In this document: one piece after another, positions 8,393 through 16,183 of the stretch
Numbering within the stretch: the stretch's first letter is position 1
Layout: every line of letters starts with the position of its first letter
DNA from: Butyrivibrio sp.
Lineage (GTDB): Bacteria; Bacillota; Clostridia; Lachnospirales; Lachnospiraceae
Length of the DNA stretch: 64,000 nucleotides
NCBI GenBank assembly: GCA_015056625.1
Contig: SVFY01000001.1
Span: 161,365-225,364 of the forward strand
Direction: 5' to 3'
Program-made: the position numbers and the translations under genes
The notes under the pieces: generated by a model
Seen by the model: the letters and a program-made list of their open reading frames with translations, nothing else
The model's database searches: none
Told to the model about the DNA's origin: nothing

Positions 8393-8576
8393 CCAGGTGC
8401 GGTTTTTCTGATAGTCGCGGCATTTGTGACCGAACTTTTTAGTCATAACATCTTGTTTTTTAACCTTTCATGTGCTATTTTGAATTTAGCGTACAACTTA
8501 TGCGCAAAAGTAACCGCCAGAAAAGAAATAAGTTATGGCAACTTGCACAAAAGTGCAAAACAAAGGAGGAAAAAAA

Positions 8577-9926
8577 ATGAGAAAGAAACTATTGTCAGCC
8601 CTGCTGGCAAGCACAATGGTACTGTCCCTGGCTGCTTGCGGAACAACAGGCACAACCGGCACTACAGATGCTACACCATCTGACAACGCAGAGACACAGA
8701 CAGAAGCAGCTCCTGCTGATACTGCTACTGCTGAAGCTCCTGCTGCTGAGGCTCCTGCCGGAGATCTTGGAGAGGTTCGTCTTCTCAATGGTAAGCCAGA
8801 GATCAACGACCAGATGCAGGCTCTTGCTGCTAAGTACAACGAAGAGACAGGTAACACTCTCGTAGTTGAGACAATCGGTGGCGACACAAACGCATCTGAC
8901 GAGCTTAAGAAAATGTACCAGGCAGACAACATGCCTGACATCTTCGTTATCGAAGCTAACCAGGCAGCTAACTGGGACGGCATGCTTGCTGACCTTGCTG
9001 GTGAGGAATGGACAGACAAGACCGGATTCGAGCTTGTTGACGCTAACATGGGAACAATCGGATTCCCTTACACAGTAGAGGCTACTGCTCTTGGTTACAA
9101 CGCTGACCTTCTTAAGGCAGCTGGTGTAGATCCTGCTTCTCTTACAACACCTGCAGCTTGGCAGGCAGCTTGTGAGACACTTGACTCCAAGAAGGATGAG
9201 CTTGGCATCACAGCAGTATTTGGCTGGTGCGCAGAGCCTACAAACCTTGGATGGTCTTCAGGAACACACGTATTTGGTCAGTACCTTGACGCTGGTCTTA
9301 AGGCTGATGACACAACATACATCGACCTTCTTAACGACGGTGGTAAGATCGATGAAGCAAGAATGAAGGACTTCGCTGAGTTCATTGGCATGATGAACAA
9401 GTACTCAGATCCTGCTCTTCTTATCGATGGAACATATGACAACCAGGTTGCTGGATTCAAGGAAGGCAAGTATGTATTCATCACACAGGGTAACTGGTGT
9501 GTAACATCACCTGATGACGTAAGCTTCGAGTGCGGATTTGCTCCTTATGCATTTGAGGATGGTATCAACACAATCATCGCTGGACCACCTTCATACTGGG
9601 TAGCATACGGCGAGGGTAACGTTGACGGCGCTAAGGCATTCTTCAACTGGTGTGCAGGCGACTCAGCTCAGAACATTCTTGTTAACGATGCTGGTCTTGT
9701 ATCTCCTTTCGATGATTGCCAGTACGAGGCAGTTAACCCATTCTACAAGAGCATGAACAGCTACATCACAGCTGGTAACTACTCAGGATGGCACACAATG
9801 CTCAAGAAGGACGGACTTCAGAACGAGACATGTAACGTATTTGCTGACTATGCAAAGGGCAAGCTCGATGCTGACGGATTCGTTTCAACAATGGCTAAGG
9901 TAATCGCTGGTTACTACGCTCAGTAA
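8577..9926 (+). CDS. sugar ABC transporter substrate-binding lipoprotein
   Basis: A 449-residue extracellular binding protein of the carbohydrate (family 1) type. Residues 1-20 form a lipoprotein signal with lipobox LSLAAC, so Cys20 would be lipidated; a low-complexity Ala/Pro/Glu/Thr linker of about 40 residues follows and the mature domain starts near GEVRLLNGKPEINDQ. The ATG at 8577 follows AAAGGAGGA; a longer reading from 8535 would bury the signal peptide. Downstream come a hairpin with a T run and then two permease genes. Synteny with sucrose phosphorylase and LacI suggests sucrose or an oligosaccharide as ligand. No ATP-binding subunit is encoded here; a shared MsmK-type ATPase elsewhere is likely. 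Confidence 0.93.
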   Translation: MRKKLLSALLASTMVLSLAACGTTGTTGTTDATPSDNAETQTEAAPADTATAEAPAAEAPAGDLGEVRLLNGKPEINDQMQALAAKYNEETGNTLVVETIGGDTNASDELKKMYQADNMPDIFVIEANQAANWDGMLADLAGEEWTDKTGFELVDANMGTIGFPYTVEATALGYNADLLKAAGVDPASLTTPAAWQAACETLDSKKDELGITAVFGWCAEPTNLGWSSGTHVFGQYLDAGLKADDTTYIDLLNDGGKIDEARMKDFAEFIGMMNKYSDPALLIDGTYDNQVAGFKEGKYVFITQGNWCVTSPDDVSFECGFAPYAFEDGINTIIAGPPSYWVAYGEGNVDGAKAFFNWCAGDSAQNILVNDAGLVSPFDDCQYEAVNPFYKSMNSYITAGNYSGWHTMLKKDGLQNETCNVFADYAKGKLDADGFVSTMAKVIAGYYAQ

Positions 9927-9938
9927 TAGGTTTTAATG

Positions 9939-9970
9939 CGGGCAGGGCTTTCGTGCTCTGCCCGTTTTTT
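9939..9970 (+). terminator. intra-operon hairpin/attenuator between binding protein and permeases
   Basis: Stem CGGGCAGGGC / GCTCTGCCCG (seven perfect basal pairs) followed by six Ts. Its place between an abundant binding protein and membrane subunits suggests partial termination that sets their ratio. Confidence 0.88.
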
Positions 9971-10023
9971 AAACAAAAACTATATAATTCACACTATTCC
10001 ATTTTTGAAAGGGGGATTACAAA

Positions 10024-11121
10024 ATGGGTACATTTTCTACCGGTAGAAAGGTTGCATCTTTTGGCAGCCTCATCTTGGGACTTGTGCTTACGATTGCCGG
10101 ACTTGGACTATCCATCACCGGCGCAGGCGACCTTATCTTAGGTTATATGCCCATTAACGGCACGAATACGCCTATTATATTGGGCAGAGGTGCTATGTTC
10201 GTGTGTGGTATAATCCTGTTTTTCGTTGGCCTTTATCTTTTCCCAACACTCAAGCACCATAGAGCAATAGTTAATATCATCTTCCTGTTCCCACTGCTTT
10301 TTGCATTTGCGGTAACAGTCATCATTCCGCTTATCCTTGGTATCGGATATTCCTTTACTGACTGGAACGGAATCAAGCTTACAGGATTTGTTGGTCTTGC
10401 CAACTATGCAAGAATGTTCAAACAGCCATCTTTCCTTTGGTCAATACTTCTTACATTCCTGTTCGTTGTATTTAACATGATCCTGGTTAACCTGGTTGCA
10501 TTCCTTCTTGCTCTTCTTTGCACCTCAAGGATCAAAGGCCTTGGATTCTTCAGGGCTTCCTATTTCCTTCCAAACCTTATTGGAGGAATCGTACTTGGTT
10601 ATATCTGGCAGTTCATTTTCAGTAACGTTGTAACCAAGTTTACTGGAACTTACTCAATGCTTTCGGATACAAAGACAGCTTTCATCGCAGTCATCATCGT
10701 ATATATCTGGCAGTACGCAGGTTATATCATGCTGATCTACATAACCGGTCTTAATACAATCCCCGGAGATGTACTTGAGGCATCTGCCATCGACGGAGCG
10801 AGCCCTACGCAGACTCTTTTCAACATCAAGATCCCAATGATCGCTCCTACAATTACAATATGTACATTCCTTACACTGACATCTGCGTTCAAGCAGTTCG
10901 ATGTAAACCTTGCTCTTACAAATGGTAAGGGCTCCATCGACTTCCTTGGCAACTACATCGCCAACGGTACTGAGATGCTTGCACTTAATATCTACACCAC
11001 AGCAGTTGTTAATAACGACTACGCTCTTGGCCAGGCTAAGGCGGTATTGTTCTTTATCATCCTGGCTGCAGTATCTATCATGCAGGTACGTATATCTAAT
11101 AAGAAGGAGGTGGAACTGTAA
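10024..11121 (+). CDS. sugar ABC transporter permease (MalF/UgpA type) with extra N-terminal helices
   Basis: A 365-residue inner-membrane permease. The EAA loop that contacts the ATPase is visible as LEASAIDGASPTQTLFNIKIPM (about residues 255-275; quoted in parts: LEASAIDGASP, TQTLFNIKIPM). Family members are usually near 290-310 residues; this one carries about 75 additional N-terminal residues containing two hydrophobic segments (SFGSLILGLVLTIAGLGLS and AMFVCGIILFFVGLYLF) before the canonical first helix IIFLFPLLFAFAVTVIIPL. The ATG at 10024 follows GAAAGGGGGATT. Its stop overlaps the ATG of the second permease (TAATG), implying translational coupling. Confidence 0.93.
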   Translation: MGTFSTGRKVASFGSLILGLVLTIAGLGLSITGAGDLILGYMPINGTNTPIILGRGAMFVCGIILFFVGLYLFPTLKHHRAIVNIIFLFPLLFAFAVTVIIPLILGIGYSFTDWNGIKLTGFVGLANYARMFKQPSFLWSILLTFLFVVFNMILVNLVAFLLALLCTSRIKGLGFFRASYFLPNLIGGIVLGYIWQFIFSNVVTKFTGTYSMLSDTKTAFIAVIIVYIWQYAGYIMLIYITGLNTIPGDVLEASAIDGASPTQTLFNIKIPMIAPTITICTFLTLTSAFKQFDVNLALTNGKGSIDFLGNYIANGTEMLALNIYTTAVVNNDYALGQAKAVLFFIILAAVSIMQVRISNKKEVEL

Positions 11122-11990
11122 TGCATACAAAAGAAAAGACATCATCCGTAGTAATAAGAATGATAATAGCTGTCATTGTTGCAGCATACGTTTTATTCCC
11201 ATTTATCCTTCTTCTTATCAACTCAGGAAAGGTAACAGCAGACATCACTTCCAATCCTGTGAGCCTGTCAGGAGCGAGCTTCTCCCAGATGCTCACCAAC
11301 ATAAATGCTGTTATCAATGATCCAAACTTCATGTTCTGGACATCCTTTGGAAGCAGCGCACTTATAACGGTTATATCCCTTGTACTCCTCTCCCTGTTCG
11401 GAGCAATGGCAGCCTGGGTTATCTGCCGTAACAAGACTATCTGGTCAGCAGTTATCTACTTTACATTTATCGCATCAATGATCATTCCTTTCCAGGTAGT
11501 AATGCTTCCACTTATTTCTACCTTCAGAGATGTAGGAAAATTCATCGGGATCCAGATGCTTCAGTCATTCCCGGGACTTATCTTTGCTTACCTTGGATTC
11601 GGCGGAGCTATGACAGTGTTCATCTTAAATGGTTTCATCAAAGGCGTTCCTTATACGCTGGAAGAAGCCGCAGCCATCGACGGATGTTCACCAGAGCAGA
11701 CATTTTTCCAGATCATTTTCCCACTGCTTACACCTGTTATCACAACAGTTACGATCCTTAACGGTATGTGGATCTGGAACGACTACCTTCTTCCTTCAAT
11801 GATGCTTGGACAGAACGGTAAGGTAATGACTATTCCTATCGCCATTCAGAAGTTTGTTGGATCATACGTAAAGAGCTGGGATAGAATTCTTCCAGCAGCT
11901 CTCCTTGCTATTATTCCTATGATCATCATATTCCTGATCGCCCAGAGGCAGATCATGGAAGGTATGATCGAGGGTGCAGTGAAGGGTTGA
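11121..11990 (+). CDS. sugar ABC transporter permease (MalG/UgpE type)
   Basis: A 289-residue permease, normal for the family. The EAA motif reads YTLEEAAAIDGCSPEQTFF (about residues 185-203), and the C-terminus ends in the usual RQIMEGMIEGAVKG. The start ATG overlaps the stop of the upstream permease and AAGGAGG lies just before it within that gene. It is the last gene of the LacI-linked transporter operon; tandem hairpins follow. Confidence 0.95.
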   Translation: MHTKEKTSSVVIRMIIAVIVAAYVLFPFILLLINSGKVTADITSNPVSLSGASFSQMLTNINAVINDPNFMFWTSFGSSALITVISLVLLSLFGAMAAWVICRNKTIWSAVIYFTFIASMIIPFQVVMLPLISTFRDVGKFIGIQMLQSFPGLIFAYLGFGGAMTVFILNGFIKGVPYTLEEAAAIDGCSPEQTFFQIIFPLLTPVITTVTILNGMWIWNDYLLPSMMLGQNGKVMTIPIAIQKFVGSYVKSWDRILPAALLAIIPMIIIFLIAQRQIMEGMIEGAVKG

Positions 11991-11996
11991 GCAGAG

Positions 11997-12069
11997 CACT
12001 TAGCGAGGTTTTCTCGAGCTTAGTGCGAGCCATGGGTGAACACTTGGCGAGGTTCTTTCGAGCCTAGTG
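11997..12069 (+). repeat. two tandem 29-base imperfect hairpins with a compensatory base change
   Basis: Copies at 11997-12025 and 12041-12069 share CACTT(A/G)GCGAGGTT at the 5' side and CGAGC(T/C)TAGTG at the 3' side, 44 bases apart. The A at position 6 and its partner T at position 24 both change, to G and C, in the second copy, and position 17 C to T keeps a G-U pair. They follow the last permease and lack a T run, so they look more like RNA-stabilising or REP-like elements than a plain terminator. Confidence 0.6.
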
Positions 12070-12112
12070 AGAATCCCAAACCATTCCTCTTTATTTCATA
12101 TGTACACATTTC

Positions 12113-12148
12113 AAAAAGGCCCCTGCCGGATACCCGGCAAGGGCCTTT
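12113..12148 (-). terminator. rho-independent terminator of the secreted protein gene
   Basis: Strong stem AAAGGCCC...GGGCCTTT with a GC-rich interior (TGCCGG/CCGGCA) and a T5 run on the minus strand. The opposite strand has a shorter T run, so it may also catch read-through from the permease operon. Confidence 0.88.
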
Positions 12149-12167
12149 GAATTTCTTATTATCTATA

Positions 12168-12854
12168 TCATCCAGTAATGGAAGCAAGTACTGGAACTCT
12201 GACGAATGCAATGTCGCCATGTCTTGTCATGTTAACAACTACATGATCCTGACGGATCTCAACAACTGGAAGCTGAACCCAGGTGCCATTCTGGTTCTGG
12301 TATACAGCAATGTTATCGCCATTCTGAACTCCGCCTACATAGAAGTTAACCTTTGCAGTTTTAAAACCAACACCGGGAGAACTTGTTGAAATGCAGGAAA
12401 CTAAAGTTCCACCAACTTTACCTGCAAGAGTGCCTGCAGATGAGATAACAGATGAGCTTGGAGCTGCGATAGTGAATGTCACATTACTTCTGCCACCATT
12501 GATCTCAATCTTACCACCCTGATAGGTTACTGTTCCGCCAAAGTTTACGTAGTTTGAATTGCTTGGAGTTGAAGCTGCCTGTGTCTGTTTGCTTCCACCA
12601 CCGCCGCTGCTATGGCTCCCTTTTGCATTGACTGCTCTTGTGAGTTCAGCAATAGCATTTCTAAGCTCCTGAGTCTCTTTTTCGTGGTCTTTACTCATCT
12701 TTTCTACTGTATCCATGAGATCCCGAACCTGTCTGCTAAGGGATCCCTGATCACCACCAGTTGTAGTCGCAGAAGTAGACTCTGCTGCAAAAACACACAA
12801 AGATGAAGAGATCAACATTACCATACTAAGAGTAAGTGCCAGTATTCTTTTCAT
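12168..12854 (-). CDS. secreted protein of unknown function with coiled-coil linker and C-terminal beta domain
   Basis: 228 residues. A Sec signal peptide (about 1-23, ending VFAAE) is followed by a charged helical stretch (about 40-75: RQVRDLMDTVEKMSK and after), a Gly/Ser linker (SHSSGGGGS) and a C-terminal beta-rich domain of about 125 residues ending HGDIAFVRVPVL. The final segment, with a dGtW pattern (NQNGTWVQLPVVEI) and an H/RG-aliphatic ending, resembles the end of the larger secreted protein at 19089-20363, suggesting a shared domain. No sorting signal or anchor is seen. It lies downstream of the cps-type operon but has its own RBS and terminator. Function unknown. Confidence 0.8.
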   Translation of the reverse strand: MKRILALTLSMVMLISSSLCVFAAESTSATTTGGDQGSLSRQVRDLMDTVEKMSKDHEKETQELRNAIAELTRAVNAKGSHSSGGGGSKQTQAASTPSNSNYVNFGGTVTYQGGKIEINGGRSNVTFTIAAPSSSVISSAGTLAGKVGGTLVSCISTSSPGVGFKTAKVNFYVGGVQNGDNIAVYQNQNGTWVQLPVVEIRQDHVVVNMTRHGDIAFVRVPVLASITG

Positions 12855-12907
12855 TTCAGCGCCTCCATTATCTTCTTTTTTAATAAGTTTTAGACTACTT
12901 ATATGAT

Positions 12908-12927
12908 ACCAGATTTAAAAATCTGGT
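12908..12927. repeat. short intergenic hairpin
   Basis: ACCAGATT / AATCTGGT with a four-base loop between the pseudosortase stop and the secreted protein gene; no T run follows on either strand, so a terminator role is doubtful. Confidence 0.45.
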
Positions 12928-12930
12928 GGA

Positions 12931-13722
12931 TCACCAATCTGATTCAGGATCTGAATAATCCATTTCGCGATCGATCGTGCCACTTGCATCTCCAACAAGA
13001 CACCCTACAACAACAGTCTGCCTGCTGGGATCATCCCAGTTTTGAGTGCTCAATGTAATAATAAAATTCTCAGGTTTTACTGCATGTTCCCATCCATCCC
13101 TGACAAGCTTGTTCATACTCTTTTCATCATATATCTCATCAAGGAAATTCTGGCAACCAGAGGCGTATGTAAAATCATAGAGCTCTAAAAGCCTTGTGTT
13201 GCTCCTGGGAAAAGCAGCAAATATATAGTACGCAAGAGCATTATCCTCAGTGAAAACATATATCAGTTTATGCTCTTCAAAATACTTCCTGTCGAGGAAG
13301 TTCTGAAGATCCGAAAACATCGTGCCATCACCCGGCGAAGAGCCATGGAGCACTTCATTGAAGTCGCACATATTGGTAAGGTTTGCGCTCTCAGTGTAGA
13401 TAGCCCCTTTAGGGTCCTCCTCTTTTAAAGCATTGTGGGTAATGTAAAAAGAATCATCCCCGTCAAGGCTTTGGCATACCGGATAGTCGATCCTTGTTCC
13501 AGGAACGCTGATCCAGGCAAATATATCGCCGTTTTCACTCTTAAGTTTAGCAAAGTCTACACGAGGGCTCTCCGAATCTGTCTCTTCGTTAGCAGGCTCT
13601 TGTGAAACATCGCTCTTATCTGAAGCAGCGCATCCGGTCAGAAGAGTCAGCATACAAAAAAGCACAAGAATCCCTTTAAGTGCATTCTTATCTATGTAGT
13701 TATATCGACATAACTTTCCCAT
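12931..13722 (-). CDS. sortase B-fold lipoprotein lacking catalytic Cys and His (pseudosortase)
   Basis: 263 residues. The N-terminus has a lipobox (LLTGC, Cys31), unusual because class B sortases are anchored by an N-terminal helix. The body aligns by eye with class B sortases: WISVPGTRIDYPVCQ, DDSFYITHN, a DGTMFSDLQNF segment and the end strand TVVVGCLV. The positions that should be catalytic are changed: the TLxTC motif reads TLSTQNW (Cys to Gln), and the YGHN-type motif ahead of DGTMF reads LHGSS, with no His in the expected register. The Arg before the last strand (PSRQTVVVG) remains. It is the last gene of the cpsBCD-LCP operon, four bases after the LCP gene. I infer a non-catalytic binding or scaffold role at the membrane surface; a frameshift is not needed to explain the changes. 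Confidence 0.8.
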   Translation of the reverse strand: MGKLCRYNYIDKNALKGILVLFCMLTLLTGCAASDKSDVSQEPANEETDSESPRVDFAKLKSENGDIFAWISVPGTRIDYPVCQSLDGDDSFYITHNALKEEDPKGAIYTESANLTNMCDFNEVLHGSSPGDGTMFSDLQNFLDRKYFEEHKLIYVFTEDNALAYYIFAAFPRSNTRLLELYDFTYASGCQNFLDEIYDEKSMNKLVRDGWEHAVKPENFIITLSTQNWDDPSRQTVVVGCLVGDASGTIDREMDYSDPESDW

Positions 13723-13726
13723 TTAT

Positions 13727-14788
13727 TTAGTCCACATAGTCAACTTTCTCATAAAAAGTATCTATTATAGTCTGATATAACGCATCTTCATCTACTATAA
13801 ATTCGTCAAAGTCACCGTTTTTCCTTGTGGTTCCTTCCACCATGATAATATCTGAAGAATCAAAACTATATCCGGTAATATATGGTGCAAGATAACTAAC
13901 CTCATCCACCGAGATATTGGTTACCATCACTTCGTTTACAGATTTAAAAAGATCTACAGCAAACCCAGGGTCTTCTGAGCTCTTTTCCCTTACAGCTTCA
14001 ATAAAGCCATTTATATACTGCCTTTGTCTCTCAAGCCTTGCATCATTGGAAGCATAGACATGAACATCCCTGCTCCTTACGAAATTGTAGGCATGTTCTC
14101 CCTCAAGATGCACCTTTGCGCCCTCTTTCAGCGTCTTGTCCCACTTGGTGAGATCCTCAGGAACAACAACATCTACTCCTCCGACCATATCGTTGATCTC
14201 GGGTATCGCGCTCATATTAACTGCCACGTAGCCGTGAATAGGAAGCTGATAAAACATATTGGAAACAGCCTTCACCTGATACTCACAGCTGCTCTCCATG
14301 CCATCTCCAAAGCCGTGCTGCAGGGAAATCTGAGCTACAACGGTTGTCTGATATCTTCCATATTCGTCATAAACATCCACGTCAGCCATGGCATTTCTAT
14401 TGATGCCAACTACTTTTATCTCGTTTTTATGAGGATCCAGGACCAGCAAAAACAATGCATCAGCCTGGCCACCATCTATCTCATCAATAACCGGAGTTAC
14501 TACCTTGTCATCCTTGTCGATTCCCATAATGAGAAAAGTAGTAATATCCTCGTTATAATCGTAAACTTCTCCGTTGTATCTTACCCAGTCTGACTGCCAC
14601 GTAGTAGCAGAGCCGGTCTCCACCGGAACATAATCAGTCTGTCCCATCATTGGCGTACTGGTAGCGGATTTAGCGCTGAGATTCGATTTTCCAAACATCC
14701 TCACCATCTCAAAGCCCACAAGCCCAAGAACTATAAGCGTCATGAGGCTTGCCCAGATAATGAGGAAAACGCTTCCTTTTCCCCGCAT
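13727..14788 (-). CDS. LytR-CpsA-Psr (LCP) family protein
   Basis: 353 residues with one N-terminal membrane helix (about 8-27) and an extracellular LCP domain. LCP enzymes move undecaprenyl-phosphate-linked glycopolymers onto peptidoglycan. Visible family features: TTFLIMGIDKDD, then ADALFLLVLDP, a basic segment VVGINRNAMADVDVYD where the family normally has an IPRDT-like motif, and LEGEHAYNFVRSRD near residue 230, matching the conserved A..(Y/F)VRSR. Arg and Asp positions that bind the pyrophosphate are kept, though the motifs deviate from canonical ones. In operon with CpsB/C/D upstream and the pseudosortase downstream, it probably attaches or regulates a surface polysaccharide. Confidence 0.85.
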   Translation of the reverse strand: MRGKGSVFLIIWASLMTLIVLGLVGFEMVRMFGKSNLSAKSATSTPMMGQTDYVPVETGSATTWQSDWVRYNGEVYDYNEDITTFLIMGIDKDDKVVTPVIDEIDGGQADALFLLVLDPHKNEIKVVGINRNAMADVDVYDEYGRYQTTVVAQISLQHGFGDGMESSCEYQVKAVSNMFYQLPIHGYVAVNMSAIPEINDMVGGVDVVVPEDLTKWDKTLKEGAKVHLEGEHAYNFVRSRDVHVYASNDARLERQRQYINGFIEAVREKSSEDPGFAVDLFKSVNEVMVTNISVDEVSYLAPYITGYSFDSSDIIMVEGTTRKNGDFDEFIVDEDALYQTIIDTFYEKVDYVD

Positions 14789-14797
14789 ATTGACTCC

Positions 14798-15328
14798 TTA
14801 GTTACCTGTATTAGTATTTTCCGTCTGGGAAGTGCTGTTCTCTGTATTTGCAGCGCCCTGCTCCTGTCCCTCTGAATTTTCCGCATCAGGAAACAGCGAT
14901 GGCACTTCCTCGCCATTTTCACCATCCATGGCTCCGGTCATGTCTGGAAACATGCCATCTTCCATGGTGTCTGATGAATCGCCATTGTCATCTATATCAG
15001 CAATGTCTGCAGGAAAAACTCTGGACTGCTTGGTCACATTACCTGAAAGGTCCGCAACAGCATAATATACAACCGCTGTCTCTTTTTCCCTGTTAAGAAC
15101 TACCTTCTCTACAACAATCCTGCGGGTAAGATCCCCGTCCTTGGCGTCGTAAGCCGCCACCCCGGCTTTAAGGTCATTGTCAGTGGTGTCTGAATCATAG
15201 ATCATGTCCACTGAAGAAAAGCGAAACTCCGGGGCAATGCGGTCGCTTCTGCCATAGGCAACAACAATCAGAAAGATCAAAACGCCGCTCAGTATTGAAA
15301 AGAATATTCCAAGAATATTACCTCTCAT
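14798..15328 (-). CDS. membrane-anchored protein with Ig-like (DUF5011-type) domain
   Basis: 176 residues: an N-terminal helix (ILGIFFSILSGVLIFLIVVAYG, read as ILGIFFSILSGVLIFLIVV), then a short domain with the pattern DAKDGDLTRRIVVEKV...VYYAVADLSGN, typical of the bacterial Ig-like DUF5011 family, and a long acidic, low-complexity C-terminal tail rich in Asp, Glu, Gly and Asn (about 105-176). It would face the outside. Gaps to its neighbours are about 10 bases on both sides, so it belongs to the cps-type operon between the CpsD-like kinase and the LCP protein. Precise role unknown; a spacer or partner for the LCP/pseudosortase proteins is possible. Confidence 0.7.
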   Translation of the reverse strand: MRGNILGIFFSILSGVLIFLIVVAYGRSDRIAPEFRFSSVDMIYDSDTTDNDLKAGVAAYDAKDGDLTRRIVVEKVVLNREKETAVVYYAVADLSGNVTKQSRVFPADIADIDDNGDSSDTMEDGMFPDMTGAMDGENGEEVPSLFPDAENSEGQEQGAANTENSTSQTENTNTGN

Positions 15329-15340
15329 CAGTCTCTCCCA

Positions 15341-16174
15341 TTAGTCCTTCCTTGTGACGCCTGCCAGATAATTGAGCTCATCCAGGTCATCGTCATCAGG
15401 TTCTATATCTGCTACGGCGGCGTTTGGCCTTGGAGACGATGGAATATCAGCTCCGTCCTCGCCATTTCCGTAGTATTTTCCATAATATTTGCCGTAGTAC
15501 TTGCCATAGTAGCTGCCATAGTGACCATAGTAACCCTTACCGGAGATGTCAACCTTGTTTAGTACAACTCCAAGCATCTTGGCGCCGGCCTTATCAAGCT
15601 GGTCCTTGACCCTCTGGGCAAAGCGGTAGCTGATGGCGTTACTCTCTATTACCATAACTGTGCCATCGCACTGCTTGGCAACAACCGCTGCATCGATAAC
15701 GCTTCCAAGAGGCGGCGTATCAATGATGACATAGTCAAAAACCTGCTTCATATTCTCAAGAACTTTTCCAAATATCCTGCCGCCTAGCAACTCACTTGGG
15801 TTTGGCGGAACGGGACCTGCAAATACCACGTAGAGGTTTGGCGTGTCAGTTTCGCAGATAACACTTGAGAGCCTCTCTCTTCCAACAAGGCAGTGGGTAA
15901 GTCCAAGCCTTACAGAGCCTGTTCTGTATCTGCCCACAAGCACTGACTTACGCATATCTGCGTCCACAAGAACAGTCTTTTTCCCTGCCTCTGCAAAGGC
16001 CCTTGCAAGAGCCATGGCAACTGTAGTCTTGCCTTCACCTGGAGTGCAGCTAGTGACAGAAATGACCCTGACGTTCTGTCCCGAGAACTCGATGTTGCTT
16101 CGAAGGGTCTTATATGCTTCTTTTATCTGATAGTTGTTTTCAGCCTGGCTGAAATGGAGTTTCGCGCTCTGCAT
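15341..16174 (-). CDS. cpsD: bacterial tyrosine kinase, CpsD/CapB type
   Basis: 277 residues. A MinD-like P-loop ATPase with Walker A CTPGEGKTTVAMAL (about residues 42-55), Walker A' VLVDADMRKS and Walker B YVIIDTPPLG marks the BY-kinase family, which autophosphorylates a C-terminal tyrosine cluster and controls polysaccharide chain growth with its membrane activator CpsC. The tail is strikingly regular: from about residue 212 it reads YYGHYGSYYGK followed by repeats of YYGK, giving about eleven tyrosines. The N-terminal activator contact EAYKTLRSNIEFS is present. The CpsC-like gene ends 10 bases upstream and the CpsB-like phosphatase is the first gene of the operon, so the complete kinase, activator and phosphatase module is here, but no glycosyltransferase genes are. 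Confidence 0.93.
   Translation of the reverse strand: MQSAKLHFSQAENNYQIKEAYKTLRSNIEFSGQNVRVISVTSCTPGEGKTTVAMALARAFAEAGKKTVLVDADMRKSVLVGRYRTGSVRLGLTHCLVGRERLSSVICETDTPNLYVVFAGPVPPNPSELLGGRIFGKVLENMKQVFDYVIIDTPPLGSVIDAAVVAKQCDGTVMVIESNAISYRFAQRVKDQLDKAGAKMLGVVLNKVDISGKGYYGHYGSYYGKYYGKYYGKYYGNGEDGADIPSSPRPNAAVADIEPDDDDLDELNYLAGVTRKD
15464..15532 (-). repeat. 12-base coding repeat giving the (YYGK)n tyrosine tail
   Basis: Tandem units that encode Tyr-Tyr-Gly-Lys near the end of the tyrosine kinase gene. Copies vary at synonymous positions (TAC/TAT, GGC/GGA), so the peptide rather than the DNA repeat appears to be under selection. Confidence 0.75.
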
Positions 16175-16183
16175 GTGATCTCC

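Larger units (their letters stand above)
8219..8576 (+). promoter_or_regulatory. control region of the sugar ABC operon (358 bases without a gene)
   Basis: Beyond the LacI terminator this gap holds a 14-base perfect palindrome, a candidate promoter, two operator-like sites and the long 5' leader of the binding-protein gene, ending in AAAGGAGG just before the ATG. No small gene or riboswitch was recognised. Confidence 0.6.

Noticed and set aside
12931..13722. Frameshift or sequencing error hiding the sortase Cys
   Set aside because: The frame continues smoothly through TLSTQNWDDPSRQTVVVG with both flanks matching the family, and the His motif is changed as well, so a single error cannot explain it.
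14024..14593. 189-residue plus-strand frame inside the LCP gene
   Set aside because: Opposite strand of a well-supported LCP protein; no domain and no ribosome site.
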